NCBI GenBank assembly: GCA_944323345.1
Contig: CALUSC010000008.1
Span: 1 to 64,000, forward strand
Source: an uncultured Bacteroidales bacterium
GTDB taxonomy: Bacteria > Bacteroidota > Bacteroidia > Bacteroidales > UBA932
Length of the DNA: 64,000 nt
Direction of reading: 5' to 3'
Shown here piece after piece: positions 53,698-62,675 of the stretch (its first letter is position 1; every line of letters begins with the position of its first letter). The translations under genes were made by a program, and so were the position numbers. The notes under the pieces are model-generated. The model searched no databases, was not told where the DNA came from, and was given only the letters and a program-made list of their open reading frames with translations.

Positions 53698-54768
53698 ATG
53701 AAAATTACAGGAAAAATGCGCTCAGGAATGAGGTATTGTGCCGCTTTCATACTGATTTTCGGGTCAGTAACGATCGGTGAACGTTCTAACGCGATCGACA
53801 GTGTCAGTCCTTATGAGACATTCGGAGGAGATACTATCAGGTGCGTCATCAATACCGGGAACGAAAACTATGGAAGAAACGGTTTCAGAACAGGCTTCAG
53901 CTACGATCTGCTCCGTAAATTCGGAGAACATGTAGGGGCCGAAATGGAAATCACGCTTGCCGACAACCACTGCGACTATGTGGATTCACTGCATACGGGG
54001 ACTGTAGACATCATGGTTCTGCCTGATACCTGCAGTCATTACGGGAACGGAATAATCCTTTCCAGGAACATAGACAATGCCGTATGGGCCATCAACAGCG
54101 ATGACATCGCCAAGATCAAGGAAGTGAATACATGGATAGCCACTTACACCGAATCCGATGAATACCGGAAGATATGGGCAAGATACCACAAGTCCGTAAA
54201 TCCCATGTCAAGATTCGGGAAAGGCATAATCTCATCCAGACTGAGCCCTTACGACAGCCTGATAAAAGAATATGCAGACAGACTCGGATGGGACTGGAGA
54301 ATGCTGGCCGCAGTCATTTATCAGGAATCCAAGTTCTCAATCAATACCGTATCGCACAGAGGGGCAACCGGACTTATGCAGGTAATGCCGTCCACTGCCG
54401 AATATTACGGCATAACGGACCTTGTGGATCCTGAAGAGAATATCAAGGCCGGAACGATGCATCTTGCCCGCCTGCAGAAACTTTACAGCGATGAAGGCAT
54501 GAATGAATTCGAATTGTTCAAATTCGTACTGGCCTCATATAATGCAGGTGAGGGAAGAATTGCGGACTGCAGGAATCTGACTGCCGCACGGAATCTTGAC
54601 AATACGAAATGGGATGACGTTCTGAAAGTGATCCCGTCGATGCGCGAAGACGCCACGCTTCAGGAAACCACACTGAAATTCGGCAAATTCAACGGTACGG
54701 AAACCATGAATTACGTCGAAAACATATTGAACATATATTCGGCATTCTGTGAAATCTGTCCGGCATAG
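53698..54768 (+). CDS. MltF-like lytic transglycosylase with shortened binding domain
   Basis: 356-residue periplasmic murein enzyme. After a signal segment, residues 45-165 look like the first lobe of an SBP_bac_3 domain (IRCVINTGNENYG, FSYDLLRKFGEHVGAEMEI), followed almost at once by its terminal helix (WIATYTESDEYRKIW). The SLT domain starts near 185: WDWRMLAAVIYQESKF holds the catalytic Glu, then GATGLMQVMPSTAEYYG and LASYNAGEGRI. Usual MltF binding domains span about 220 residues, so about 100 residues of the second lobe are missing. It follows the porin by 10 bases, likely one transcript. Confidence 0.88.
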   Translation: MKITGKMRSGMRYCAAFILIFGSVTIGERSNAIDSVSPYETFGGDTIRCVINTGNENYGRNGFRTGFSYDLLRKFGEHVGAEMEITLADNHCDYVDSLHTGTVDIMVLPDTCSHYGNGIILSRNIDNAVWAINSDDIAKIKEVNTWIATYTESDEYRKIWARYHKSVNPMSRFGKGIISSRLSPYDSLIKEYADRLGWDWRMLAAVIYQESKFSINTVSHRGATGLMQVMPSTAEYYGITDLVDPEENIKAGTMHLARLQKLYSDEGMNEFELFKFVLASYNAGEGRIADCRNLTAARNLDNTKWDDVLKVIPSMREDATLQETTLKFGKFNGTETMNYVENILNIYSAFCEICPA

Positions 54769-54779
54769 AAAAGGAGACA

Positions 54780-55952
54780 TCAGCTCATTCTGACAGTCTT
54801 GGCCGGATCTATTCTGGAAATAAACATCGATGGCAGCAGAAGCAGCAGCATTATTACGACATATGCGGCCGCATCTGCTGCCAGAATTTTATACACATCC
54901 AGATGCACGGGAACGTATGAAATGAAATAATTGTCTGGATCCAGGGTGATGAACCGCGTGGTTTTCTGGAGCAGGCAGAAAAGGAAAGCCATAATATTGC
55001 CTGCGGCCATTCCTTTCAGTACTAGTGATGAGGAAGAGCGGAGGAAAACTTTTGCTATGGCCCGGTCCGTCATTCCGAGAGATTTCAGGACACCTATCGT
55101 AGATATGTTCTCGAACAGGAGGATAAGAAGGCCTGAAATCATGTTGAAACCGGCGACAGCCGTCATAAGCAGAAGAACGACGAGTACATTGAAATCTATG
55201 AGAGACAGCCAGTCGAAAAGCTGGGGAGCCATATCCGCGGATGTTCTGCTGATAACGGATGCATCTCCTTCCGAAGAATATACCAGGGCTGCGGTACCGA
55301 TTTCATCGGAAACGGCTCTCATGGCAGCTTCCGTACGATATCCGTCTTCAAGCATGATCTCGAAAGCCGATACCTGAAGACTGTCCCATCCGTTCAGTCT
55401 CTGAATATCGGACAGCCTTGAATAAATTACCTGCCTGTCATCCGCCTCCGCAGGATCAGGATATACGGAAACAGTAGTGAACTTTCTGACTTTCACTCTG
55501 TCTCCGACAAAATACGCATGGAAAGAATCGCCGGGCTTTAAAGAAAGAATGGATGCAAGTCTCGACGGAATACTCACCGGGAAAGCCACCGAATCAGGGG
55601 CTGTAAAATTCTCCACTCCCTTGAAAAGGACTCCATGTACGTTGCCGGCATTTTTTACTATACCTGCCCTGTATACGACAGGAGATACTGACTTTATGCC
55701 TGCCAATGAATCGATGCAGGAAAGGTAGGAAGGTTCCCTCCCGATCGGAGAGTTTTCCGAAAGCCAGTCCAGATCGGACGGGACCAGCTGGATATCGCCG
55801 GTCGCGGCCGACAAGGCGTCCCTTATTTCATTCCTGAAACCGGAAGATACGGACACTGCGATAATCATCACCAGAAAACTGAGCGCTATGGAGACAATTA
55901 CCAGCCTCCCGCGGAAGCGCAGTTTTCCGGAAATGAAACCTGTGACCGTCAT
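54780..55952 (-). CDS. LolC/LolE-type ABC transporter permease
   Basis: 390-residue inner-membrane protein with N-terminal helix (LVIVSIALSFLVMIIAVSVS), a MacB_PCD-like periplasmic domain (GFRNEIRDALSAATGDIQLV onward) and a C-terminal FtsX region (MISGLLILLFENISTIGVLK, then three helices). LKSLGMTDRAIAKVFL is the coupling-helix region. It is a paralogue of the permease at 31824-33062, and neither has an ATPase gene beside it. It lies 9 bases after the M13 peptidase gene on the same strand. Confidence 0.88.
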   Translation of the reverse strand: MTVTGFISGKLRFRGRLVIVSIALSFLVMIIAVSVSSGFRNEIRDALSAATGDIQLVPSDLDWLSENSPIGREPSYLSCIDSLAGIKSVSPVVYRAGIVKNAGNVHGVLFKGVENFTAPDSVAFPVSIPSRLASILSLKPGDSFHAYFVGDRVKVRKFTTVSVYPDPAEADDRQVIYSRLSDIQRLNGWDSLQVSAFEIMLEDGYRTEAAMRAVSDEIGTAALVYSSEGDASVISRTSADMAPQLFDWLSLIDFNVLVVLLLMTAVAGFNMISGLLILLFENISTIGVLKSLGMTDRAIAKVFLRSSSSLVLKGMAAGNIMAFLFCLLQKTTRFITLDPDNYFISYVPVHLDVYKILAADAAAYVVIMLLLLLPSMFISRIDPAKTVRMS

Positions 55953-55961
55953 TGCGGATTA

Positions 55962-57974
55962 TTACCAGATAACCACCCTTTCATTCTCAGGGCGAAACAT
56001 GGCATCGCCGTCCTTTATTCCGAAAGCATCGAAGAATGTCTGCAGATTCCTCAAAGTGACATTCACCCTGTTTTCTCCCAGAGAATGCACATCGAGCTTA
56101 GTAAGTCTGGCCTTTTCTTCATCGGTAATATTCATCGCCCAGATATTGGCATAGGAAAGATAGAATCTCTGCTCTGCCGTAAAACCGTCTATGTCTGCAG
56201 GACGTCCGTCGGCAAAAGTATTCTGCAATGCCGTATATGCTACGCGAAGCCCTCCCTGGTCTGCGATATTCTCGCCCAGACAAAGCGCTCCGTTAGCCTT
56301 GAGCCCCGGAAGAACGCTGACCGAATCGAACTGGGCTACCAGGATATCAGTCATCTGTCTGAAAGCTTCCTCGTCCTCCGGTTTCCACCAGTCCGTCATA
56401 TTCCCGTTCTTGTCGAAATGACGTCCCTGGTCATCGAAACCATGGGTCATCTCATGACTGATGACGACACCTATCGCTCCATAATTCACCGCGTCATCCG
56501 CCTCAGGATTGAAGAACGGAGGCTGGAGGATAGCGGCAGGGAAACATATCTCGTTGGTTGCAGGATTATAATAAGCGTTCACGGTCTGAGGGCTCATAAG
56601 CCATTCAGTCTTGTCCACCGGTTTTTCGAGTCTGGAGAAATTGTCTGCCATGTCCCAGATTCTTATATTCCTCACATTCTCCATATATGCCAAGGTAGGA
56701 TTCACTATAAGCGATGAATAATCCTTCCATTTGTCCGGATATCCTATTTTTACAGTTATGGCTTCCAGTTTCTCCTTGGCCACTATCTTGGTCGAATCCG
56801 TCATCCATGTCAGGGAATCGATGTGCTCCCCGAGCGCAGCCCTGATGTTGGACACCATCCTGACCATGGTATCTTTCGAAGACTGAGGGAAATATTTTTC
56901 CACATACAGTTTGCCCACGGCTTCAGGAAGAAGACTGCTGGCTACATCCAGCGAACGCTTCCATCTCGGCTGCTTTTCCTTTATTCCTGCCATGGCCTTT
57001 TTGAAGAAATCGAAATTCGCATCATAGAAGTCCTCTCCGAGCATAGTGCTGTACTCCGAGATGAACTGCGCGGTCAGATATGTCTTGAGCTTCGACTGAT
57101 CTGTCTCGGAAAAGAGTGTGTCGAGGGCAGCCAGATATGAAGGCTGGCCTACGATTATCCTGTCTGGCTCCTGGATGCCCAGTTCCCTGAACCATGCGCC
57201 GAAATCGAAATGAGGATAAGTACTCTTCAGGTCTTTTGCAGATATCGGATTGTACGACTTGCGCACATCCCTGAGTTCTACTGAAGACCATGATGCCCTG
57301 GCTATGGCGTCTTCCACTTCGAGGACATCCATGGCAGCAGTATCAGCATTTTCGATACCTGCCAGCGACAGTATTCTGGAAACATACTGTCTGTATGCAT
57401 CCTTAAGTGCGGCGTTGTTCTCATCCAGGTAATAGTCCCTGTCCCCCATGCCGAGTCCTGACTGGGATATATACAGCACATGAGAATCGCTGTCCGTCAT
57501 ATCGGCGGAGACATAAGCCATAAAGAAAGGGAATTCAGCCGCTGAGTGCATTCTGGCCACTGTTTCGGCGAATGTCCGGCTGTCCTGTACAGCCGAAATT
57601 TCAGCAAGGAATCTCTGCAGAGGAGCAGCTCCCTCCTGAGCCAGACGGGCAGAATCCAGCCCCATGTTGTACAGGTCATCTATCTTCTGCGCTTCACTCC
57701 CCGGCACAGGAGTACCGGAACCGAGATTTTCGAACAATTCCTTCAGACGTTTTTCATTATTGTCAGTCAGTTCGTTGAATGTACCGTATCTGGCATATTC
57801 CGGTTTCAAGGGATGGGATGCCATCCAGCCACCGGTCGCATATTTATAGAAATCCTGTCCAGGCTCTACCGAAAGATCGAGATTCGACAGGTCCAGGGCA
57901 GATTCGGTTTTCTCAGGCTGTCTGCAGGAAAATGCTGCAGCCAATACAAATACTAGACACACAATTCTGTTCAT
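55962..57974 (-). CDS. M13 (neprilysin/PepO-like) metallopeptidase lipoprotein
   Basis: 670-residue zinc endopeptidase. The lipobox is AAAFSC followed by RQPEKTE. The zinc site is HEMTH (His507, Glu508, His511) in VVISHEMTHGFDDQG. The third ligand is Glu568 in GENIADQGGL. The substrate-binding motif NAYYN (466-470) and PAAILQPPFF are family-typical. Length equals the usual M13 size. ATG 57974 begins a proper lipoprotein signal; a longer start at 58049 lies upstream of the TATCTTTG -7 box (57999-58006) and is rejected. It likely degrades peptides at the cell surface or in the periplasm. Confidence 0.95.
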   Translation of the reverse strand: MNRIVCLVFVLAAAFSCRQPEKTESALDLSNLDLSVEPGQDFYKYATGGWMASHPLKPEYARYGTFNELTDNNEKRLKELFENLGSGTPVPGSEAQKIDDLYNMGLDSARLAQEGAAPLQRFLAEISAVQDSRTFAETVARMHSAAEFPFFMAYVSADMTDSDSHVLYISQSGLGMGDRDYYLDENNAALKDAYRQYVSRILSLAGIENADTAAMDVLEVEDAIARASWSSVELRDVRKSYNPISAKDLKSTYPHFDFGAWFRELGIQEPDRIIVGQPSYLAALDTLFSETDQSKLKTYLTAQFISEYSTMLGEDFYDANFDFFKKAMAGIKEKQPRWKRSLDVASSLLPEAVGKLYVEKYFPQSSKDTMVRMVSNIRAALGEHIDSLTWMTDSTKIVAKEKLEAITVKIGYPDKWKDYSSLIVNPTLAYMENVRNIRIWDMADNFSRLEKPVDKTEWLMSPQTVNAYYNPATNEICFPAAILQPPFFNPEADDAVNYGAIGVVISHEMTHGFDDQGRHFDKNGNMTDWWKPEDEEAFRQMTDILVAQFDSVSVLPGLKANGALCLGENIADQGGLRVAYTALQNTFADGRPADIDGFTAEQRFYLSYANIWAMNITDEEKARLTKLDVHSLGENRVNVTLRNLQTFFDAFGIKDGDAMFRPENERVVIW

Positions 57975-57998
57975 AAGGCAATATTTGATGCATTCTTG

Positions 57999-58006
57999 CA
58001 AAGATA
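57999..58006 (-). promoter_or_regulatory. -7 box for the M13 peptidase operon
   Basis: Minus strand TATCTTTG, 24 bases before ATG 57974; exact TAnnTTTG match without a clear -33. Confidence 0.5.
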
Positions 58007-58113
58007 CGGATAATTTGAAAACGTGTTTATTTTTTTCGCATATTTGCACCCCGATTTAATGAAATATTAATATTAACCGTCAGTACGGGATATATTTTCT
58101 GGAAATCAAGGTT

Positions 58114-59085
58114 ATGGAAACGAAACGACTGGCACGGAAAACCGCAGGATTCATCAGGACCTGGGCTCTGACCATCTCCATCATATCCGGCATTCTGCTT
58201 TACATCATTTATGACAATATCCCATGGCTTGCCCCTGCCGGACCGTATCTGGAAAAAGGTATCGGCGTCCTGCAGCCGCTGCTGATATTCATGATGCTGT
58301 TCCTTTCATTCTGTCACATAGAGCCTAAAGACCTCAGACCGAGGAAATGGCATATATGGATTCTGCTGGTACAGTCGGCAGGCTTTGCAGGACTTGCGTC
58401 CCTGATGCTGCTGTTGCCTGATTTCCACGGAAAAGTCCTCATCGAAGGAGCCATGCTGTGCCTGATTTGCCCTACGGCCACTGCCGCACCGGTCGTAACC
58501 GGCAAACTCGGAGGCGACATGTCCGGAATCACCGCCTACACCATTATTATAAATATGGTCACGGCCATACTGGTTCCCGTTTTCGTACCGTTCATACATC
58601 CGGCGGAAGGCATATCTTTTTTCACTGCATCCAGCATGATTCTGGCCAAGGTATTTCCCATGCTTATAGCACCTTGTCTCCTGGCTTTTCTGGTACGGTA
58701 CCTTACCCCGTCACTCCATGCATGGCTCACACAGTTCAAGGATCTGGCGTTTTATATCTGGGGATTCTCGTTGATGCTTGCCATTATCATGACTACCAGG
58801 GCAATAGTCCACAGTTCCACACCGGTGGCCTATCAGGCAGGACTTGCCGTCGTATCACTGGCCTGCTGCGCCTTCCAGTTCTGGGCAGGGAAGAAAATAG
58901 GGAAAAGATACGGCGCTTCGATAACAGCCGGACAGGCTTTGGGTCAGAAAAACACTGTATTCGCCATCTGGATGGGGTACACGTTCATGACACCGGTATC
59001 ATCCATTGCAGGAGGGTTCTACTGCATCTGGCATAATGTATTCAATTCATACCAGCTGTACAAGAGCGGCAAAAAAAAGGGTTGA
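58114..59085 (+). CDS. Bile acid:Na+ symporter (BASS)-type membrane transporter
   Basis: 323 residues and about nine or ten transmembrane helices. Typical elements are LICPTATAAPVVTGKLGGDM (the Pro/Ala-rich crossing motif of the BASS fold) in the first half, and QALGQKNTVFAIWMGYTFM in the second half. Relatives carry organic anions such as bile acids, pantoate or keto acids; the substrate here is unknown. The last codons and the stop lie at the edge of the structured element at 59079-59200. Confidence 0.82.
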   Translation: METKRLARKTAGFIRTWALTISIISGILLYIIYDNIPWLAPAGPYLEKGIGVLQPLLIFMMLFLSFCHIEPKDLRPRKWHIWILLVQSAGFAGLASLMLLLPDFHGKVLIEGAMLCLICPTATAAPVVTGKLGGDMSGITAYTIIINMVTAILVPVFVPFIHPAEGISFFTASSMILAKVFPMLIAPCLLAFLVRYLTPSLHAWLTQFKDLAFYIWGFSLMLAIIMTTRAIVHSSTPVAYQAGLAVVSLACCAFQFWAGKKIGKRYGASITAGQALGQKNTVFAIWMGYTFMTPVSSIAGGFYCIWHNVFNSYQLYKSGKKKG

Positions 59086-59200
59086 CCCAAAAGGAGGAAT
59101 TTCAAGGCTTGCGAAGATAAGAAAACCGCAGTGTACTGGTGTACATGAGGATTTTCGAATCGAGCGTAACGCAGAAAATACCCTTTTGAGTCGGCCTCAT
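59079..59200. repeat. Structured intergenic element of about 120 bases
   Basis: Outer arms GACCCAAAAGG (59084-59094) and CCCTTTTGAGTC (59181-59192) are imperfectly complementary. Inner parts GCTTGCGAAGATAAGAAAACC and GGATTTTCGAATCGAGC also pair in part. The centre holds GTGTACTGGTGTAC, and ACGCAG/CCGCAG repeats flank it. No open frame or terminator T-run fits it. It lies between convergent genes and looks like a dispersed repeat or RNA element; copy number cannot be checked in this window. Confidence 0.5.
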
Positions 59201-59202
59201 AT

Positions 59203-60141
59203 CTATTTCGAAGAAAGATATTGCAGGCGCGCCTCGGCCGCAGCCTTTTCCGCCTCAGGAGCGACATTGACGAATTCCTGCAGATATTTTTTCTCCAGTT
59301 TCCTGTTTTTCTGCTGACGTGCCAGCAATACGACATTTTTCAGTGCAGTATAGTCGTCCGGACGGATTTTGAGAGCTTTCCTGTAATATTTCAGGGCGCT
59401 GCCGTAATCTTTCGACACTACGAAATCATAAGTGCCGAGATTGGTGATGAATACGGGATCTTTCGGATATGAAAGGAGCATTCTCTCCGACAAGGTCCTG
59501 AAAGCACTGTAAGCTGACGGTGTACCGAGGCTGTAAAATGCAAAGCAGTACTCCTGCATGGCCTGCCTGAAAAAATCTTCGCTTATCTCATATCCCGGAT
59601 ATTTCCATTCATAGTCTTCATTCTGGTCCATGTCAGACAATGTCAGCAGGTATGACAGGGCCATGTCGGGACTGCCTTTCTCATAAGACATCAGAGCCGC
59701 CACCTTGGTAAAACGCAGATCTATCCTGTCCGGGCTGACCTTTATGGCCTTGTCGAGATACTTCATGCCGTCTGAAAAAAGATCATCGTCATAAAACACT
59801 TCCTGAAAGTAATAGATATCGGTCCCTGTGGAATCTTTAAGGGAGAGTACGGGGTCTGCACCCAGATATTTCTTCTGCGGTTTCACCACGACTTCCGTAG
59901 TCTGTGATTTGGTATAATAATAATTGAACCATGCGGCAAGCATGTCGACATTCAACGAATCCACAGCCTGCCACTGTTTCAGCACAGTTTCCACCCCGAC
60001 TCCGGCGTACCCCAGCTTGGACACTATCAGGTTATACCTGCGGGAATACGATTCCGAGGGATTTTCCTGTCCGTACACAAGCCCTGATTCCATGCACAGA
60101 GCCGTCATCATAACCGAAACCAATACATTCAGAATTTTCAT
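59203..60141 (-). CDS. TPR-repeat exported protein
   Basis: 312 residues, signal peptide (ends SGLVYGQ, then ENPSES), then helical repeats. TPR units are clearest at the C-terminus: FITNLGTYDFVVSKDYGSAL, then YYRKALKIRPDDYTALKNVV and KKYLQEFVNVAPEA. The N-terminal half (LGYAGVGVETVLKQWQAVDS) is conserved in Bacteroidota tetratricopeptide proteins of unknown role. It is the last gene of the pyrE operon and ends 3 bases from the structured element. Confidence 0.8.
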   Translation of the reverse strand: MKILNVLVSVMMTALCMESGLVYGQENPSESYSRRYNLIVSKLGYAGVGVETVLKQWQAVDSLNVDMLAAWFNYYYTKSQTTEVVVKPQKKYLGADPVLSLKDSTGTDIYYFQEVFYDDDLFSDGMKYLDKAIKVSPDRIDLRFTKVAALMSYEKGSPDMALSYLLTLSDMDQNEDYEWKYPGYEISEDFFRQAMQEYCFAFYSLGTPSAYSAFRTLSERMLLSYPKDPVFITNLGTYDFVVSKDYGSALKYYRKALKIRPDDYTALKNVVLLARQQKNRKLEKKYLQEFVNVAPEAEKAAAEARLQYLSSK

Positions 60142-60156
60142 AAAAACGATATTAAG

Positions 60157-61512
60157 CTAATCATTCACATCCATCCTGATACGGCGTTCCTGCGGATGCA
60201 GGTTGTTGCATCTGGAGCCCAGATTCTTTACGAAACCCAGAGGGACTCCTTCATGACATACCAGAATATAACCTTTATTTTCATCAGGCAATGACAGGGC
60301 ATCCCTGTGTAAAAATTTCAATGCCGTGCGCCTGTCCACCTCCGCTTTACGGAAGGTCCCGTTTTTCAATGCGATATTCAGAGCCAGATCGGCGGATGGC
60401 ACCAGATCCTTTCCTTTCAATGTCCCTGCCGCACACCCTGACGACAGTATCCTGACATGATTTCCCAGATAATCCAATTCATCAGCGACCGACTCAGGAA
60501 CGGCTTTGACCAGATCCCCTTTCCGTTCTTCGCGCACCGGGATTCCGAACAGTCCGGCCACGTTAGAGGCAGCCTGCCTTTTCTTTCCGTGCAAGAACTC
60601 GCGTCTCGGCTGGGATGCGGTCTTTTTCAAGACAGCACAATACTGCCCCTCCCCTTCCACGAATCCGGGCACCAGACTATAACCGCAGGCAGTAGGAATA
60701 ACGCCATCAGGAATCCTGCCGCTGTCCGGATACTGTATCTCGGCTCCTAGATTCTCCGCCGCCCAGCGGACATTGTCATCGTTCTCGAATTTGTTGAAAG
60801 TACAGGTGGAGTATATCAGAAAGCCGTTTTCCGCCAATGACGGCCATGAATCGGCCAAAATACGCCTCTGTCTGGCTGCACAATGCGCGACATTTTCAGC
60901 AGACCATTGCCTTACGGCCTCTTCATCTTTTCTGAACATACCCTCTCCCGAACACGGGACATCGGCAATGATGATATCAAAAAAACCGTCAGCCCGGCCG
61001 AACGCGGCAGGATCGGATGAAGTTACCGCTACGAGAGGATCCCCCCACAAGGCCACATTATCCGCCAATACCGATGCCCTGGACCTCATCACTTCATTTG
61101 AAACAAGCAGGAAACCGTCTCCGAAAGCCTTCCGCAAAGATGCCGCCGCATCAGTAGTCTTGCCTCCCGGCGCAGCACACAGATCCAGTACCCTTATCTG
61201 TCTGTCAGTCCGGAGGTTCTCCAGCAGACACCTGAGGATGTATCCTATGAACATGGACGAAGAATCCTGCACATAATAACACCCGGCATGGAAGAACGGA
61301 TCAAGGGTGAACGAGGGCCTGTCGTCCAGAAGCAGACCGTACTCGGACCACGGCACCCTCCTCCCGTTCCGGAATTCCGCACACTTCTTGAACGGGTTTA
61401 TCCTCACGGATACTGAAGCGGGACCGACAAGAGCGGATAAGGCGACCGATGCATTGTCCGCTCCGATCGCCTCACTCAAATACCGGATGAAAACGTCATT
61501 TCCCGAAACCAT
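60157..61512 (-). CDS. RsmF/NOL1-type rRNA cytosine-C5 methyltransferase
   Basis: 451-residue SAM-dependent m5C methyltransferase. Motif I is DLCAAPGGKTTDAA. The motif IV catalytic Cys lies in IIADVPCSGEGMFRKDEEA, and the motif VI release Cys in YSTCTFNKFEND. The last 140 residues form the RsmF-type C-terminal extension and a PUA-like region (GTLKGKDLVPSADLALNIAL, CHEGVPLGFVKNLG). The FRKDEEAV stretch is typical of the YebU/RsmF group. ATG 61512 overlaps the START-like gene by 17 bases. Confidence 0.92.
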   Translation of the reverse strand: MVSGNDVFIRYLSEAIGADNASVALSALVGPASVSVRINPFKKCAEFRNGRRVPWSEYGLLLDDRPSFTLDPFFHAGCYYVQDSSSMFIGYILRCLLENLRTDRQIRVLDLCAAPGGKTTDAAASLRKAFGDGFLLVSNEVMRSRASVLADNVALWGDPLVAVTSSDPAAFGRADGFFDIIIADVPCSGEGMFRKDEEAVRQWSAENVAHCAARQRRILADSWPSLAENGFLIYSTCTFNKFENDDNVRWAAENLGAEIQYPDSGRIPDGVIPTACGYSLVPGFVEGEGQYCAVLKKTASQPRREFLHGKKRQAASNVAGLFGIPVREERKGDLVKAVPESVADELDYLGNHVRILSSGCAAGTLKGKDLVPSADLALNIALKNGTFRKAEVDRRTALKFLHRDALSLPDENKGYILVCHEGVPLGFVKNLGSRCNNLHPQERRIRMDVND

Positions 61513-61948
61513 ACTGTGACGGGTCAAAACCTTCCGGCATCTTACCTTCGGAAGCATCCGCCAGCGAAGTGACTACCTTGTCCAGCGCTTCCTTGAGTTT
61601 CGAGCCCAGAAGCATTTTCATCATAAAGTTCAGCTCAGCTGAGAACTCTATGTGGAAGTCTGTCTTTCCAGGTTCCGGTGCAGGATCGAAGAACATGGAT
61701 ACGGAAAACTGGAACGGCGCACCGTCGTCCTTGAAATCTATTCTGGAATAGGGCACCCTTTCCGCCACCCTGACTCCTACCCCGAATCCCTGGACGGTTC
61801 CCTTTATGTAATCGTAATCCGCCTCTACATCTTTCTTCTTGTCCTCAGGAAGGAACTGAAGAAAATTACGCATGTCCACAAACCCCATATACAACTCATA
61901 CGGCTGCCTGGAGACTATGGCATGCTTGCTTTTGATTTCAGTAGCCAT
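61496..61948 (-). CDS. START/SRPBCC-like protein
   Basis: 150 residues with the helix-grip pattern of the SRPBCC superfamily: SKHAIVSRQPYELYMGFVDM at the N-terminus, antiparallel strands (RVAERVPYSRIDFKDDGAPF, FHIEFSAELNF) and a long C-terminal helix (LGSKLKEALDKVVTSLADA). Family members bind hydrophobic ligands. The ligand is unknown. It is placed 2 bases after pyrE and overlaps the methyltransferase start. Confidence 0.75.
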   Translation of the reverse strand: MATEIKSKHAIVSRQPYELYMGFVDMRNFLQFLPEDKKKDVEADYDYIKGTVQGFGVGVRVAERVPYSRIDFKDDGAPFQFSVSMFFDPAPEPGKTDFHIEFSAELNFMMKMLLGSKLKEALDKVVTSLADASEGKMPEGFDPSQYGFGK

Positions 61949-61950
61949 GA

Positions 61951-62589
61951 TTACTCCGTTTTACCCCAGGTAGAAGGAGAGAAACGCCACTCCCGGAGCA
62001 GTTCCATATCAGAATCCTTGATATAACCGGTTTCGCACGCCACGTCTATCAGAGCATCATAATTCGTAAGTGTAGTCAGCTCGACATCGGCCACTTCGAA
62101 AGCCCGCCTGGCCTGGTTGAAATTATACGAAAATATAGCCACCATGCCTAGAACTTCGGCCGAGGCCTTATTCAGGGCGTCGACGGCAGCCAGACTGCTC
62201 TTTCCGGTAGAAATCAGGTCCTCCACCACCACCACTTTAGCGCCTTTCTCCAGAATACCCTCTATCTGCGAACCGGTACCGTGGTCTTTCGGTTTCGGTC
62301 TGACATATACGAACGGCTTGCCGAGAAAATAGGATATGAGCATCCCGTGTGCAATCGCTCCCGTAGCTACGCCGGCGATGACATCCGCATCAGGATATTT
62401 GTTCCTGATAATATCGGCCATGAGCCTGCATACGTTTTCCCTTATGTCGGGATACGAAAGTATCCTTCTGTTATCGCAATAAATCGGAGACAGCCATCCG
62501 GAAGCCCATGTAAACGGCTTTTCGGGGCTGAGCAGCACAGCCTTGATGTCAAGCAAGGCTTTTGCCACGGACATTTCACTTGATTCCAT
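61951..62589 (-). CDS. pyrE: Orotate phosphoribosyltransferase
   Basis: 212-residue enzyme of de novo pyrimidine synthesis (orotate plus PRPP to OMP). The PRPP-binding motif is VVVVEDLISTGKSS. N-terminal FTWASGWLSPIYCDNRRILS, AGVATGAIAHGMLI and VRPKPKDHGTGSQIEG (catalytic loop with Lys residues) are conserved. ATG 62589 is preferred; the longer in-frame start lies upstream in the divergent promoter region. First gene of an operon with START-like, RsmF-like and TPR genes. Confidence 0.96.
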   Translation of the reverse strand: MESSEMSVAKALLDIKAVLLSPEKPFTWASGWLSPIYCDNRRILSYPDIRENVCRLMADIIRNKYPDADVIAGVATGAIAHGMLISYFLGKPFVYVRPKPKDHGTGSQIEGILEKGAKVVVVEDLISTGKSSLAAVDALNKASAEVLGMVAIFSYNFNQARRAFEVADVELTTLTNYDALIDVACETGYIKDSDMELLREWRFSPSTWGKTE

Positions 62590-62627
62590 ATTAAAATATA
62601 ACTGTTTCTTCAAATACTTATTTGGCT

Positions 62628-62635
62628 TATATTTG
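62628..62635 (+). promoter_or_regulatory. -7 box for the Nudix gene
   Basis: TATATTTG, exact TAnnTTTG match; near -33 TTTC at 62605-62608. It lies downstream of the earliest in-frame ATG (62622), so ATG 62676 must be the start. Confidence 0.5.
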
Positions 62636-62675
62636 CAGACGCATTTTGGCAAAGATAAGAATTTTCACCGATATA

